Below are positions 9,787-19,614 of a stretch of DNA of 64,000 nucleotides, piece by piece. The stretch is from the NCBI RefSeq assembly GCF_003667445.1, contig NZ_RCTF01000003.1, positions 62,001 to 126,000 on the forward strand, in the 5' to 3' direction. Every line of letters starts with the position of its first letter. The stretch's first letter is position 1. The notes beneath the pieces were generated by a model. The model saw only the letters and a program-made list of their open reading frames with translations, was not told the DNA's origin and did no database searches. Both the position numbers and the translations under genes were made by a program. The DNA is from Xanthobacter tagetidis. GTDB lineage: Bacteria > Pseudomonadota > Alphaproteobacteria > Rhizobiales > Xanthobacteraceae.

Positions 9787-9815
9787 ATCATATTTTCGGA
9801 GCGGTAGTGTGGCAA
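9787..9815 (-). promoter_or_regulatory. Sigma-70-type promoter of the glycan locus
   Basis: On the minus strand TTGCCA (9815-9810) and TATGAT (9792-9787) are separated by exactly 17 bases. Transcription would begin near 9780, just before the AAGGGAGG ribosome site and the ATG at 9768. This geometry is the main support for 9768 as the true start of the FkbM gene. Confidence 0.6.
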
Positions 9816-10098
9816 CCGCCTCCGCGAGCCGCCGCGTTGTTTTTTCCACCCCCGGTTACATTCCTGTCGCCGTTCTAGCGGGTGAATCGGATGGCACGGG
9901 CGCCAGCGAACGGCCGGGTATCCGGAGCAGGCGCCAAGACGCATGCCCATCCTTCCCCTGCGTGCGAAGGTGTGTTGCCGCATCGCGACCTGCGAAGCAT
10001 GCGCATTACCGGGTAAGGTCCGCGCGCGAGGCTTCTGGCGCCGCGGTCGGCGCCAGTGCTCCTCAGGATGCGCCTCGCTTGGGAAAGGACGACACCGC
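9816..10098. other. Divergent intergenic region with leader hairpin of glcB
   Basis: No gene is seen between the FkbM promoter and malate synthase. A perfect 9-bp stem with a CGGT loop (CTGGCGCCG / CGGCGCCAG) lies at 10035-10056, about 40 bases before the glcB start, on the plus strand. It could be a leader structure; there is no U-tract after it. Confidence 0.4.
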
Positions 10099-12282
10099 GT
10101 GACGATGGCAAGTGGGACCGAGGCCCGCGTGGAACGCGCCGGGCTCAACATCGCCCGTGCTCTGCACGATTTCATCGAGACGGAGGCACTGCCCGGCAGC
10201 GGCATCGAGGGGGAGGCGTTCTGGACCGGCCTGTCCGCGATCGCCCATGACCTCGCGCCGCGCAACCGCGCGCTGCTCGAACGGCGCGAGGAGCTTCAGC
10301 GCAAGCTCGACGCCTGGTATCGCGAAAACGGCGCGCCGCTCGATCTCGACGCCTATAAGGCCTTCCTCGCCGAGATCGGCTACCTGGCTCCGGAGGGCCC
10401 GGCCTTCAGCGTCACCACCGCCAATGTGGACCCGGAGATCGCCGAGGTGGCCGGCCCGCAGCTGGTCGTGCCGGTGATGAATGCACGCTATGCGCTCAAC
10501 GCCGCCAACGCGCGCTGGGGCTCGCTCTATGACGCGCTGTACGGCACCGACGCCATCCCCGAGACCGACGGCGCCGAGAAGGGCACCTCCTACAATCCCG
10601 CGCGCGGCGCGAAGGTCATCGGCTGGGGCCGCGCCTTTCTCGACGCGAGCGCGCCGCTCAAGGACGGCTCCTGGGCCGCCGCCGGCACCCTCTCGGTGAA
10701 GGACGGCGCGCTGGTGGTGGGCGCCACCGCCCTCAAGGACCCGGCCCAGTTCGCCGGCTATCGCGGCGAGGTGGCCGCGCCCTCCGCCGTGCTGCTGAAG
10801 AAGAACGGCCTGCACATCGAGATCGTCGTCGACCGCGCCAGCGTGATCGGCAAGGACGATGCCGCCGGCATCTCCGACATCGTGCTGGAGGCGGCGCTCA
10901 CCACCATCCAGGACTGCGAGGATTCCGTCGCTGCGGTGGATGCCGACGACAAGGTCGTCGTCTATCGCAACTGGCTCGGCCTGATGACGGGCGACCTGAA
11001 GGAGGAGATCGCCAAGGGTGGGCGCACCTTCACCCGCGCCCTCAACCCGGATCGCGCCTACACCGCCCCGGACGGCGGGACCCTGGTGCTGCCCGGCCGC
11101 TCGCTGATGCTGGTGCGCAACGTCGGGCACCTCATGACCAATCCGGCCATCCTGCTGAAGGACGGCACGGAAATCCCCGAGGGCATCCTCGACGCGGCCG
11201 TGACCGCGCTCATCGCCTTGCGCGACGTCGGCCCCAACGGGCGCCGCGCCAACAGCCGCGCCGGCTCCATGTATGTGGTCAAGCCGAAGATGCACGGGCC
11301 GGAGGAAGTGGCGTTCGCCGGGGAGATCTTCGACCGCGTGGAAGACCTGCTCGGCATGCCCCGCGACACCATCAAGGTGGGCATCATGGACGAGGAGCGC
11401 CGCACCACGGTGAACCTCAAGGAGTGCATCCGCGCCGCGTCCAGCCGGGTCGCGTTCATCAATACCGGCTTCCTCGACCGCACCGGCGACGAGATCCACA
11501 CCTCCATGGAGGCCGGCCCCATGGTGCGCAAGGGCGACATGAAGCAGGCCTCCTGGATCGGCGCCTATGAGAACTGGAACGTGGATACGGGCCTTGAATG
11601 CGGGCTCGCCGGCCATGCCCAGATCGGCAAGGGCATGTGGGCCATGCCGGATTTGATGGCCGCCATGCTGGAGCAGAAGATCGCCCATCCGAAGGCCGGC
11701 GCCAACACCGCCTGGGTGCCGTCCCCCACCGCCGCGACGCTGCACGCCACGCACTACCACAAGGTGGACGTGCATGGCGTCCAGGCCGCGCTGCGCAGCC
11801 GCCCCAAGGCGAAGCTGGACGACCTGCTCACCATTCCGGTCGCGGTGCGGCCGAACTGGACGGCCGAGGACATCCAGAAGGAGCTGGACAACAACGCCCA
11901 GGGCATCCTCGGCTATGTGGTGCGCTGGGTGGACCAGGGGGTGGGCTGCTCCAAGGTGCCGGACATCCATGATGTCGGCCTGATGGAGGACCGCGCGACG
12001 CTGCGCATCTCCTCCCAGCACATCGCCAACTGGCTGCGCCACGGCATCTGCACCGAACAGCAGGTGATGGAGACCATGAAGCGCATGGCGCAGGTGGTGG
12101 ACCGGCAGAATGCGGGCGATCCCGCCTACCGCCCCATGGCGCCGGACTATGACGGCTCCATCGCCTTCCAGGCCGCCTGCGACCTCGTCTTCAAGGGGCG
12201 GGAGCAGCCGAGCGGCTACACCGAGCCGCTGCTGCACCAGCGCCGGCTGGAGCTGAAGGCCGCGCACGCCCGCGGCGCGTGA
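10099..12282 (+). CDS. glcB: Malate synthase G
   Basis: A 727-residue cytosolic enzyme condensing glyoxylate with acetyl-CoA to give malate, the second step of the glyoxylate bypass and glycolate use. Seen are [15 protein letters not shown] at the start, the Arg-rich active-site strand [37 protein letters not shown], and the C-terminal [12 protein letters not shown] region with the catalytic loop. Length fits isoform G (about 720-730), with its inserted alpha/beta domain. The GTG at 10099 has AAGGA nine bases upstream; the ATG at 10105 is the alternative. It is monocistronic, ending in a hairpin. Confidence 0.96.
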   Translation: MTMASGTEARVERAGLNIARALHDFIETEALPGSGIEGEAFWTGLSAIAHDLAPRNRALLERREELQRKLDAWYRENGAPLDLDAYKAFLAEIGYLAPEGPAFSVTTANVDPEIAEVAGPQLVVPVMNARYALNAANARWGSLYDALYGTDAIPETDGAEKGTSYNPARGAKVIGWGRAFLDASAPLKDGSWAAAGTLSVKDGALVVGATALKDPAQFAGYRGEVAAPSAVLLKKNGLHIEIVVDRASVIGKDDAAGISDIVLEAALTTIQDCEDSVAAVDADDKVVVYRNWLGLMTGDLKEEIAKGGRTFTRALNPDRAYTAPDGGTLVLPGRSLMLVRNVGHLMTNPAILLKDGTEIPEGILDAAVTALIALRDVGPNGRRANSRAGSMYVVKPKMHGPEEVAFAGEIFDRVEDLLGMPRDTIKVGIMDEERRTTVNLKECIRAASSRVAFINTGFLDRTGDEIHTSMEAGPMVRKGDMKQASWIGAYENWNVDTGLECGLAGHAQIGKGMWAMPDLMAAMLEQKIAHPKAGANTAWVPSPTAATLHATHYHKVDVHGVQAALRSRPKAKLDDLLTIPVAVRPNWTAEDIQKELDNNAQGILGYVVRWVDQGVGCSKVPDIHDVGLMEDRATLRISSQHIANWLRHGICTEQQVMETMKRMAQVVDRQNAGDPAYRPMAPDYDGSIAFQAACDLVFKGREQPSGYTEPLLHQRRLELKAAHARGA

Positions 12283-12296
12283 TCCGGGCCACAAGG

Positions 12297-12322
12297 GGGA
12301 CGCGGCGGCCACGCCGCGTCCC
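12297..12322 (+). terminator. Stem-loop after glcB
   Basis: GGGACGCGGCG, loop GCCA, CGCCGCGTCCC: an 11-bp perfect stem 15 bases after the glcB stop. A clear U-tract is lacking, so it may act as a weak or Rho-assisted terminator. Confidence 0.55.
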
Positions 12323-12394
12323 TCCGTCCGAAACCCGGCAAGCGGAACCATTGGCAAGCGGTAGCGTTGCTACACACGAACCAGTGGAGTCCCA

Positions 12395-12544
12395 ATGATG
12401 TCGCGTCCGGTGCTGTATTCCCTCATCGCCATTCTTGCCGTCGTGGCTGGCTATTTCGCTTATGAGGCCTATGAGCGGGACCGGAACACCATGCAGATCG
12501 AGATCGGGCCGAAGGGAATAAAGGTGGATCCGCCCTCGCGCTGA
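12395..12544 (+). CDS. Small single-pass membrane protein
   Basis: A 49-residue open frame starting ATG ATG at 12395, with GGAG seven bases upstream. Residues 7-23 (LYSLIAILAVVAGYFAY) form one membrane helix; the rest is a charged tail, EAYERDRNTMQIEIGPKGIKVD, split here only by description. The tail motif IEIGPKGIKV suggests a short beta hairpin outside the membrane. I do not recognise the family; similar small proteins are common in Hyphomicrobiales. It stands alone between glcB and the MscS gene. Confidence 0.6.
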   Translation: MMSRPVLYSLIAILAVVAGYFAYEAYERDRNTMQIEIGPKGIKVDPPSR

Positions 12545-12891
12545 CCCATAGGCGCCCCCCCTTCCTCCGCGACGATTGGTTGCGCGTGAAGCGCTGCCCG
12601 CGTGCGCAGCCGCCGCTTGCCACCGGCGGCGCGTGGCGTGGGTGAGCCCGTCTCTGAGTGCGGCGCGCCCCTCGACGGTGCATGTCCTTCCTCCATCGGC
12701 AGGCGAGCGCGGCGCGACCTGCACCTAGGCCGGCGCCCCTCCCCACAAGGGGGAGGGGTGTTCCCGCTGATGCGCTCGATCACCGGGGCGGAGCCCCACG
12801 CATCGGCACCGCCGCGCGGGGACAGTGTGCGTTTGCTAGACTGGCCCGACTCAAGGACGCCGCAAGACGCGTCCGCAAGGGAGGGCGGTCG
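12545..12891. other. Intergenic region with GC-rich palindrome
   Basis: No gene seen. A perfect inverted repeat CCCCTCCCC-ACAA-GGGGGAGGGG occupies 12736-12758. Such palindromes recur between genes in many alphaproteobacteria and may end transcription of the small upstream gene. AAGGGAGGG just before 12892 is the ribosome site of the next gene. Confidence 0.5.
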
Positions 12892-14160
12892 ATGGACACC
12901 GGAACCACGGATCTGCTGCAGCCGGTGCGCGCGATCGCCACCGGCGTCTTCGTCAGCCTTGAGCGGATGTTCGGCGGCCTGAGCGAGTTCGACTATGGCC
13001 GGATCGCGCTCGCCATCCTCGTCTTCGCGCTCTTCTTCCTCCTGCGCCGCCTGTTCCGGCATGTGTTCTTCACCATCATCGGCAAGCTGTTCACGCTCAA
13101 CATGCAGGCGTTCCGCGACGATCTCGGCCGCGCCTTGAAGGGGCCGGTGGAGCTGATGTTCGTCGCGGTCGGCACTTTCCTGGCGTTCGAGGTGCTGAAG
13201 GTGGCCGAGGATGGTGCCCTCGCCCAGTTTTCCGGCCATGTGGTGCAGACGCTGCTGATCGCCGCCGCCTACTGGACCATCATCGCCCTGGTCGACCCGC
13301 TGATGGAGCAGGCGGCGCCGCGCAGCGGCCGGATGACGGAGACGGTCATCGACTGGATCCGCAAGGCGCTGAAATGCATCGTGGCGTTCTTCGCCATCGT
13401 CGCGGTGCTCCAGCAGTGGGGCGTGCGGATCGGCCCGCTTCTGGCCGGCATGGGCATCGCCGGCGCGGCCGTCGCGCTCGGCGCGCAGGAGCTGTTCAAG
13501 AACCTGATCTCCGGCGTGCTGATCCTCCTGGAGCGCCGGTTCCAGTATGGCGACTGGGTAAAGGTGCCGAACGTGGTCGAAGGCACCGTGGAGAGCATCG
13601 GCTTCCGCTCCACCCGCATCCGCCAGTTCGACGATGCAGCGGTCCAGGTGCCGAATTCCGACCTCGCGGACAACTCGGTCATCAACTACACGCAGATGCG
13701 CCGCCGCCGCATCTACTGGATCATCGGCGTTCCCTATTCGACGACGGTCGAGCAGCTGCGCGACATCCGCCAGCAGATCGAGGACTACATCCACGGCGCC
13801 GACGATTTCGTCTCCTACAAGCAGGCGTCCACCTTCGTGCGGATCGATTCTTTCGGCGCCTCGTCCATCAACATCATGGTGTACTGCTTCACCAAGACGA
13901 CGAACTGGGGCGAGTGGCTGGCGGTGAAGGAGAAGCTCGCCTGGCAGCTCATGGACATCGTCGCCAAGGCCGGCTCGTCCTTCGCCTTCCCGTCCACCTC
14001 GCTCTATGTGGAGAGCCTGCCGGCCGACCGGCCGGAAGCCTTCCTGCCGCCGGAGGAGGGCAGGCCGCGGCTCGCGCCCATCGACGGCGCCCCCGCAGCG
14101 GCTCCGCCCGCACCCAATCCCGCCGCCTCCAATCCCGCCGCGCCCAAGCCTCCCGGCTAG
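12892..14160 (+). CDS. MscS-family mechanosensitive channel
   Basis: A 422-residue inner-membrane protein. About four or five hydrophobic segments lie in the first 210 residues. The pore-lining helix reads LLAGMGIAGAAVALGAQELFKN (described in two parts: glycine/alanine packing face, then QELFKN) and is followed by the beta domain GVLILLERRFQYGDWVKV and IGFRSTRIRQFD. This is the conserved MscS signature for a channel that opens under osmotic downshock. The tail (about residues 385-422) is Pro/Ala rich and probably disordered. The ATG at 12892 follows AAGGGAGGG; a longer frame from 12658 has no support. Confidence 0.93.
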   Translation: MDTGTTDLLQPVRAIATGVFVSLERMFGGLSEFDYGRIALAILVFALFFLLRRLFRHVFFTIIGKLFTLNMQAFRDDLGRALKGPVELMFVAVGTFLAFEVLKVAEDGALAQFSGHVVQTLLIAAAYWTIIALVDPLMEQAAPRSGRMTETVIDWIRKALKCIVAFFAIVAVLQQWGVRIGPLLAGMGIAGAAVALGAQELFKNLISGVLILLERRFQYGDWVKVPNVVEGTVESIGFRSTRIRQFDDAAVQVPNSDLADNSVINYTQMRRRRIYWIIGVPYSTTVEQLRDIRQQIEDYIHGADDFVSYKQASTFVRIDSFGASSINIMVYCFTKTTNWGEWLAVKEKLAWQLMDIVAKAGSSFAFPSTSLYVESLPADRPEAFLPPEEGRPRLAPIDGAPAAAPPAPNPAASNPAAPKPPG

Positions 14161-14181
14161 AACGCCGTCGCCGGGCGGGCG

Positions 14182-14679
14182 TCAGCCGCCGATCAGCGGC
14201 CGGGCGATCAGGTCGCCGGCCCACAGGCCGAAGCCCATGGCGAGGTGGCTGGAGAGATCGTGCGCCAGCGCCACCGGGCGGTTCGGCGCCCTGGCGGCCA
14301 TCACGCCCGCCCCGAGCACCGGCTCCATGAAGAACCAGGTGACGCCGACCGACAGCGCCGCGAACACCAGCGCCGAGACGAGGGAGGGCGGGGCGCCGAG
14401 CACCAGCCACACGAGCCCCAGATAGACGACGGCGTAGCCGATGCCGACCACATAGTGGACGAGCCAGCCCAGCGGCCGCTCGCCCGGCACCGGCGCGGCC
14501 TTGCCGATATCGGGCTGGGTGAACTGGCCATCCCGGAAATGGCCCACCCAGCGGCCGATGAGCCCCCAGTCGGTGATCGGCAGCCCGAACACGAGGCGGC
14601 ACACCTGCTGCCAGAGGTCGAGCGCCGCGGTCGCGACCACCCCGACGATGAGAACGTAAAGGGCGGCCATCATCATCAT
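14182..14679 (-). CDS. DUF2938 membrane protein
   Basis: A 165-residue protein with four or five predicted membrane helices and the DUF2938 pattern (ATAALDLWQQ near the start, WFFMEPVLGAG and HDLSSHLAMGFGLWAGDLIARP near the end). Function is unknown. Four consecutive ATG codons (14679-14668) open the gene. The first forms an ATGA overlap with the stop of the upstream gene, so translational coupling is likely. It is the last gene of a three-gene operon with the CMD-family protein and the TPP enzyme. Confidence 0.75.
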   Translation of the reverse strand: MMMMAALYVLIVGVVATAALDLWQQVCRLVFGLPITDWGLIGRWVGHFRDGQFTQPDIGKAAPVPGERPLGWLVHYVVGIGYAVVYLGLVWLVLGAPPSLVSALVFAALSVGVTWFFMEPVLGAGVMAARAPNRPVALAHDLSSHLAMGFGLWAGDLIARPLIGG

Positions 14680-15224
14680 GTGCCTCGGTGGGGAGCGGGG
14701 GCGGGGAGGGCGACGTCGAAGCAGCCGTTCACCATGGCCATCATCGAGTAGAAGCCGCAGAGGGTGACGATCTCCAGCAGCCCCTCGATGCCGAAGGCGG
14801 CGATGGCGCTGTCCTGGAGCGGCTGCGGAATGGACTGGAACGCGAAGGCGCAGTCGGTGATCCGGTCCACGAGGTCGAACGGCGCGGGGAAGGCGCGCTT
14901 GTCCTGCGCCACCATCTGCGTCACCGCCTCCGGCAGGCCGGCGGCGCGGGCGGCGGCCACGTGGTCCTCCCACACGAACTCCACCTTGGAGCGCTTGGCG
15001 AGGATCAGCACCACGAACTGGTAGATGTCGCGCGGCAGCTTGCTCTCATACTTGTAGTACCAGCCGAGCTGCTCGATCAGCTTCGCAAGTTCCGGATGGT
15101 TGAGCAGCGGGATATAGGGGCCGAGATGGTGCACCCCCTTGGCGGCGCGCCGGGCGAGGATGTCCTCAAAGATGGCGCGGCCGGCGCCGGTGAGGCTTGC
15201 CGTGGGATCGGGCAAAGCGGCCAT
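14676..15224 (-). CDS. Carboxymuconolactone decarboxylase family protein
   Basis: A 182-residue cytosolic protein of the CMD/AhpD-like all-helical fold: LAKLIEQLGWYYKYESKLP, then FVVLILAKRSKVEFVWEDHV and AARAAGLPEAV. The CxxC pair that defines AhpD-type peroxidase activity is absent, so it is closer to the 4-carboxymuconolactone decarboxylase-like branch. The substrate is unknown. It lies 13 bases after the TPP-enzyme gene and overlaps the next gene by four bases, so the three are one operon. Confidence 0.85.
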   Translation of the reverse strand: MAALPDPTASLTGAGRAIFEDILARRAAKGVHHLGPYIPLLNHPELAKLIEQLGWYYKYESKLPRDIYQFVVLILAKRSKVEFVWEDHVAAARAAGLPEAVTQMVAQDKRAFPAPFDLVDRITDCAFAFQSIPQPLQDSAIAAFGIEGLLEIVTLCGFYSMMAMVNGCFDVALPAPAPHRGT

Positions 15225-15237
15225 GATCTTCGCCCCC

Positions 15238-16947
15238 TTATTCGTGGTAGGACCAGGCGTGGGCGCCGGCCGCGAAGTCGTAGACCGGCGTCGGGCAGTC
15301 CTTGTCGGCCTTCACGTCGATCACCACCGTGGTGCCGGCGGCCACCGCCTCGGCCATGGCCTTGGGCAGATCGGCGGGGTCGGTCACGGTGATGCCGTGG
15401 GCGCCGAGCGCGCGGCCGAAGCCGGCCCAGTCGTGGTCCACTACGCTGGTCAGCTCCGAGGGCACGGCGCCGTATTGGTGGGCGCGCAGCCAGACATTGC
15501 CGAGCGCGCCGTTGTTCAGCACCAGATAGACCACCGGCAGCTTGTAGCGGGCGGCGGTCTGCACCTCCATGCCGTGCATCTGCATGCAGCCGTCGCCGGT
15601 GATGACCGCGACGCGCTGGTCCGGCCGGGCGCACTGCACGCCGATGGCGGCCGGGATGGCCCAGCCCATAGGGCCGAGATTGGTGGCCGAGACGTAGCTG
15701 CGCGGCATGTAGGAGGTCCAGTAGTGGCCGGCGAACGCGCGGTGGGCGCCGGAATCCACCAGCACGATGCCGTCGCGCGGGAGCGCCGCGCGCAGCGCCA
15801 CGATCGCGCTCGCCGGGTGGATCGGCTTGCCCGGCCGGTGGCAGTTCTCGGTGTCGTAGAGGCGCGGGCCGGCCTTGATGCCGGCGATCCATTCGTCCCG
15901 CGCGGCCTTGCCCCTGGTCAGGGCGGCGGCCTCCAGCTCGCCGAGGCGCGACAGGCGGGTGAGGAAGGCCGCCGCATGGCCGGCGACGACATGGTCGGTG
16001 TCCGCCACGCAGGACAGCTCCGCAAGCGAGGTGTTCACGTGCACGAACAGCGCCTTGGAGCGTTGGCGCAGGGTCCAGTGCATGGTGTCGCGCTCGTTGA
16101 GGCCCGAGCCCAGCACCAGCAGCACGTCGATGGCGTCCGACAGCAGCGCCGCGGTGGCGTGCCGGGTGCCGGCATAGCCGAACACGCCGAGCGAGAGCGC
16201 ATGGTCCTCCGGGAACACGCCCTTTGCGCGCAGCGTGGTCGCGACGGGGATCGAGAAGCGCTCGGCGAACGTCTTCAGCGCCTCGGCCGCCGCGCCTTCC
16301 TCGACCCCGGCGCCGGCGAGGATGGCAAGGCGCGGGGCGCCGGCGAGCAGGGGCACCGCCCGCTCGGCCGCCGCGGTGTCGAGCGGCGCCGCGGCGAAGA
16401 CCGGAGAGACTGGGGTGTGCGCTGCATCGCACTCGCCGGTGAGCACGTCATGGGCAAGCGAGAGGTGCACCGGCCCGCGCGGCTGCGACAGCGCCTCGGC
16501 GAGGCCGTGGCGCAGCGCGTGGCCGAGATTCTGCGCGCTCGCGACCGTGAGCGAGAGCCGCGCCACGGGCCGCATGATCGATGTGTCATCGAGGGTGAAC
16601 TGGCTCGCGTCCTGGAACTCGCCGAGGCCTTCCATGGCGACGGGGATCTCGCCCGAGAGCACGAGGAGGGGGGAGGAATCGGTCTTGGCGGCGGCGACCG
16701 CGGTGGTCATGTTCGCAAGGCCCGGCCCGCCGATGCCCAGCACGGCGCCGAAGCGCCCGCTGGCGCGGGCATAGCCGTCCGCCATGTAGGCCGCGCCGCC
16801 CTCGTGGGCGGCGACGATGGGGGTGAGCCTCGTCTGCCGGCCGAGCGCTGGCATGAAGGGGTCCACCAGCCCGCCCGGCACCATGAACAGGTGGTCCAGG
16901 CCTTCCGCGGCCAATGCGTCGAGAATGAAGTCGGTTCCGAGGGCCAT
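15238..16947 (-). CDS. Thiamine-diphosphate enzyme, acetolactate synthase-like
   Basis: A 569-residue cytosolic enzyme with the three domains of the acetolactate synthase/decarboxylase superfamily. The cofactor-activating glutamate is in VAAHEGGAAYMADGYAR (about residue 49); the diphosphate motif is GDGCMQMHGME...LNNGALGN near residue 445-480. The central domain (about 190-330) lacks obvious FAD-binding residues. The pathway is not defined: no regulatory subunit (ilvN) is nearby, so it is probably not the biosynthetic acetolactate synthase. Similar enzymes act on 2-oxoacids or (di)oxo substrates. The partner CMD-family protein suggests a small catabolic operon. Confidence 0.85.
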   Translation of the reverse strand: MALGTDFILDALAAEGLDHLFMVPGGLVDPFMPALGRQTRLTPIVAAHEGGAAYMADGYARASGRFGAVLGIGGPGLANMTTAVAAAKTDSSPLLVLSGEIPVAMEGLGEFQDASQFTLDDTSIMRPVARLSLTVASAQNLGHALRHGLAEALSQPRGPVHLSLAHDVLTGECDAAHTPVSPVFAAAPLDTAAAERAVPLLAGAPRLAILAGAGVEEGAAAEALKTFAERFSIPVATTLRAKGVFPEDHALSLGVFGYAGTRHATAALLSDAIDVLLVLGSGLNERDTMHWTLRQRSKALFVHVNTSLAELSCVADTDHVVAGHAAAFLTRLSRLGELEAAALTRGKAARDEWIAGIKAGPRLYDTENCHRPGKPIHPASAIVALRAALPRDGIVLVDSGAHRAFAGHYWTSYMPRSYVSATNLGPMGWAIPAAIGVQCARPDQRVAVITGDGCMQMHGMEVQTAARYKLPVVYLVLNNGALGNVWLRAHQYGAVPSELTSVVDHDWAGFGRALGAHGITVTDPADLPKAMAEAVAAGTTVVIDVKADKDCPTPVYDFAAGAHAWSYHE

Positions 16948-17005
16948 GTCGTGTCCTCAGGTGACGGCCTCGCGGCCGGCGACGATCGGGGTCGGGTCAA
17001 AGGAT

Positions 17006-17044
17006 GCCGATCCGGCGCAGCGAGAACCGCGGCGCCGGATCGGC
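17006..17044 (-). terminator. Intrinsic terminator after the DUF3300 gene
   Basis: GCCGATCCGGCGC / GCGCCGGATCGGC form a perfect 13-bp stem 6 bases beyond the DUF3300 stop, followed on the minus strand by ATCCTTTGA. It separates that gene from the TPP operon. Confidence 0.65.
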
Positions 17045-17050
17045 GAACGC

Positions 17051-18571
17051 TCAGCGCTCGCCGCGCGGCCGGGCGGGCGCCGGACGGCCCTGGGGCCGGG
17101 CCTGCTGCGGCCGCGGCCGGGCGTTCTGGGGCCGCGCCTGCTGCGGCCGGGGGCGCGTGTTCTGGCTCGGGCGCTGGGTGCTCGGCCGGGTGGCGTTCGG
17201 CCGGCTTTGCCCGGTGCTGGGGCGGTTCTGCCCCGTGCTCGGACGGTTCTGGCCGGTGCTCGGACGGTTCTGGCCGGCGCCCTGTCCGGGCTGGCTGGGC
17301 GTCGCGTCCTGTCCAGGACGGCTCTGCCCGCCGGGCTGGCCCGGACGCCCGGGCGGAACGGTCGCAGGGCGGTCGGGCCGCGCCGGCGGCGCGACGCCGG
17401 GACGGCCGGGTGTACCAGGGCGGCCGGGACCGCCGGGACCGCCGGGACCACCGGGACTAACGGGATTACCGGGTAGTCCAGGCCGACCAGGTCCACCAGG
17501 ACCGCCCGGTCCGCCAGGACCAACGATCGGTCCACCGGGACCACCAGGACCTCCGGGGCGGCCGGGACGGACCGGTGGCGGTACTCCGGGACGGCCGGGG
17601 CGCCACGGCCCCGGTCCCCAGGCCGGCGGGCGCGGCGCCGCCGGGCCCCAGCCCCAGGACGGCGGCCGGCGCCAGGCCGGCGGGGTCACCCAGACCGTGT
17701 TCCAGCCCCGGTTGTTCCAGCCCCAATTGTTGTTCCAGGCCGAGCCCACCAGCACGCCGGTGCCGAACGCCAGCGCCCCCACCGCCGCGGTGGTGAAGAT
17801 GGTGGAGCTGTCATAGGTCGGCACATAGATGGTCTGCGGATTGGTGGGAGCGATGTAGATTACCTGCTTCCCGTTTTCCTGCCGCGTCGTCACCTGCTGC
17901 TGCGGCGTGCTCTTGAGGTTGCCCACGTCCTGCGCCTTGGCGCGCAGCATCTGGACCACCGTGGAGACGTCCTGCGGCTGGCGCACGAAGGCGTAGCCGA
18001 TGGATTCGGTCCATTCCATGTGGGTCGCCAGCATGGCGACCACGTCCGGGAAGCGCACCAGCGCCTTGACCGAGCTGTCCCAGTCCATCTTGTCGACGGC
18101 CGAGAAGTCGGCCGCCTTCACCGCGGCCTGGTTGTCGGTGATCCACTGGTTCGCCGCGACAAGCTGCTGCGGGAAGGCGGCGGCCGGCATCAGCACCGCC
18201 AGCAGCGGGTCGGGATAGAGCGCGATCGGGCCGAAGATGTATTCGAGGTCGCTCACCGAATAGCTCGGCGCATCCGCCGGGATCGGGCTCGCCGCCTCAG
18301 CCGGCGCCTGGGGCGGGGCACCGCCGGAGACCGTTCCGCCCGGCTGGCCGGGCGCGGCATCGATCGGCGCGCCGGAGGGCGCGGTGGGCGGTGGCGCCGG
18401 CGGACGGTCCGTGGGTGCCGGCTGCGCCTGGGGTCCGGCGGGAGGCTGCTGGGGCGCCTGTGCCATCGCCGGCCAGGCGACGGTCGACCAGGCGAACACC
18501 GAGGCCGTCAGCACGCGGGCGAAGTTTCCGGCAGGTAAGCGGGAACGCCGTTGGGAATAAGGGACTTTCAC
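17051..18571 (-). CDS. DUF3300 secreted protein with collagen-like tail
   Basis: A 506-residue exported protein. The GTG at 18571 has GGAGG six bases upstream and gives a clean signal peptide (basic start, [18 protein letters not shown], cut before QA); an ATG at 18619 has no ribosome site. After a Pro/Ala spacer (about 35-95) comes the DUF3300 domain (about 97-290; [34 protein letters not shown]). A hydrophobic stretch with W/N-rich repeats follows. The tail has about 20 Gly-x-x triplets rich in Pro and Arg, then four QNRPSTG-type repeats and RPQQARPQ repeats. Role unknown; a surface or periplasmic scaffold is plausible. Monocistronic. Confidence 0.85.
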   Translation of the reverse strand: MKVPYSQRRSRLPAGNFARVLTASVFAWSTVAWPAMAQAPQQPPAGPQAQPAPTDRPPAPPPTAPSGAPIDAAPGQPGGTVSGGAPPQAPAEAASPIPADAPSYSVSDLEYIFGPIALYPDPLLAVLMPAAAFPQQLVAANQWITDNQAAVKAADFSAVDKMDWDSSVKALVRFPDVVAMLATHMEWTESIGYAFVRQPQDVSTVVQMLRAKAQDVGNLKSTPQQQVTTRQENGKQVIYIAPTNPQTIYVPTYDSSTIFTTAAVGALAFGTGVLVGSAWNNNWGWNNRGWNTVWVTPPAWRRPPSWGWGPAAPRPPAWGPGPWRPGRPGVPPPVRPGRPGGPGGPGGPIVGPGGPGGPGGPGRPGLPGNPVSPGGPGGPGGPGRPGTPGRPGVAPPARPDRPATVPPGRPGQPGGQSRPGQDATPSQPGQGAGQNRPSTGQNRPSTGQNRPSTGQSRPNATRPSTQRPSQNTRPRPQQARPQNARPRPQQARPQGRPAPARPRGER

Positions 18572-18774
18572 TTCGCCCTCCAACCACATGACGCGCCGAC
18601 CAGACGCGATTTTCTTCATAATCGCAAGCGGCTTGCGCAATTGCGTGCGCCTCGTCGCCCGACATGTCCCGACCCGGAGCGAACCGGCCGAACCTTTGCC
18701 GGACAGCCTGCGGGCCTTTGTACAGCGCGCGCGCTTCGCTATGGTTCCCGCCGATCCGCGCAACGGGAGATCAG

Positions 18775-19608
18775 ATGTCGAAAACCGTGACCCTGCCGGG
18801 GGGAGAGCGCGTGCCCGCACTGGGCCAGGGCACCTGGTATATGGGTGAGCAGCCGGGACGCCGCGCCGATGAGGTGGCCGCGCTCCGGGCCGGCCTCGAT
18901 CTCGGCCTCACCCTCATCGACACCGCCGAGATGTATGCCGACGGCGGCGCCGAGGAGGTGGCTGGCGAGGCGATGAAGGGCCGGCGCGACGAGGTGTTCC
19001 TGGTCAGCAAGGTCTATCCCCACAATGCCAGCCGGGCCGGGGTCGCGGCCGCCTGTGCGCGCTCGCTGAAGCGGCTCGGCACCGACCGCATCGACCTCTA
19101 TCTGCTGCACTGGCGCGGCAGCCATCCGCTGGCCGAGACCATTGCCGGGTTCGAGGCGCTCCAGGCGGCGGGCAAGATCCGCCACTGGGGGGTGAGCAAC
19201 CTCGACGCCGACGACATGACGGAGCTGTTCGCCGCCGGAGGGCGCGCCTGCGCCGCCAACCAGGTGCTCTACAATCCGACACGGCGCGGGCCGGAGTTCG
19301 ACCTGTTCCCGGTCATGGAGAAGGCCGGCATCCCCGCCATGGCCTACAGCCCCATCGAGCAGGCGCGCCTGCCGCGCGGCGGCGCGCTCGGAGCGGTGGG
19401 ACAAAAGCACGGCGCAAACCCGTTCCAGGTGGCGCTCGCCTGGGCGCTGCGCCGGCCGGACGTCATCGCCATCCCCAAGGCGAGCCGCATCGCCCACGTG
19501 AAGGCCAATGCCGCGGCGCGCGACCTCGTGCTCGATGCCGAGGACCTCGCCGCCATCGACAAGGACTTTCCACCGCCGCGGCGCAGGACGGCGCTGGAGA
19601 TGCTCTGA
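18775..19608 (+). CDS. Aldo/keto reductase
   Basis: A 277-residue NADPH-dependent cytosolic oxidoreductase with the TIM-barrel AKR fold. The catalytic tetrad Asp-Tyr-Lys-His is visible: D and Y in [12 protein letters not shown] (about 50-58), K in [10 protein letters not shown] in LYLLHWRG. The NADPH-binding region [18 protein letters not shown] is typical. GGGAGA lies just before the ATG at 18775. The substrate is not predictable. It is divergent from the DUF3300 gene. Confidence 0.92.
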   Translation: MSKTVTLPGGERVPALGQGTWYMGEQPGRRADEVAALRAGLDLGLTLIDTAEMYADGGAEEVAGEAMKGRRDEVFLVSKVYPHNASRAGVAAACARSLKRLGTDRIDLYLLHWRGSHPLAETIAGFEALQAAGKIRHWGVSNLDADDMTELFAAGGRACAANQVLYNPTRRGPEFDLFPVMEKAGIPAMAYSPIEQARLPRGGALGAVGQKHGANPFQVALAWALRRPDVIAIPKASRIAHVKANAAARDLVLDAEDLAAIDKDFPPPRRRTALEML

Positions 19609-19614
19609 GCCGCC

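Noticed and set aside
10063..12357. 764-codon frame opposite glcB
   Set aside because: It mirrors the malate synthase gene; the residues are His/Gly/Arg-rich shadow sequence with no family motifs.
17100..17560. CRISPR-like or satellite repeat
   Set aside because: The periodicity follows codons for Gly-x-x and QNRPSTG units within the DUF3300 protein, with no spacer-repeat structure.
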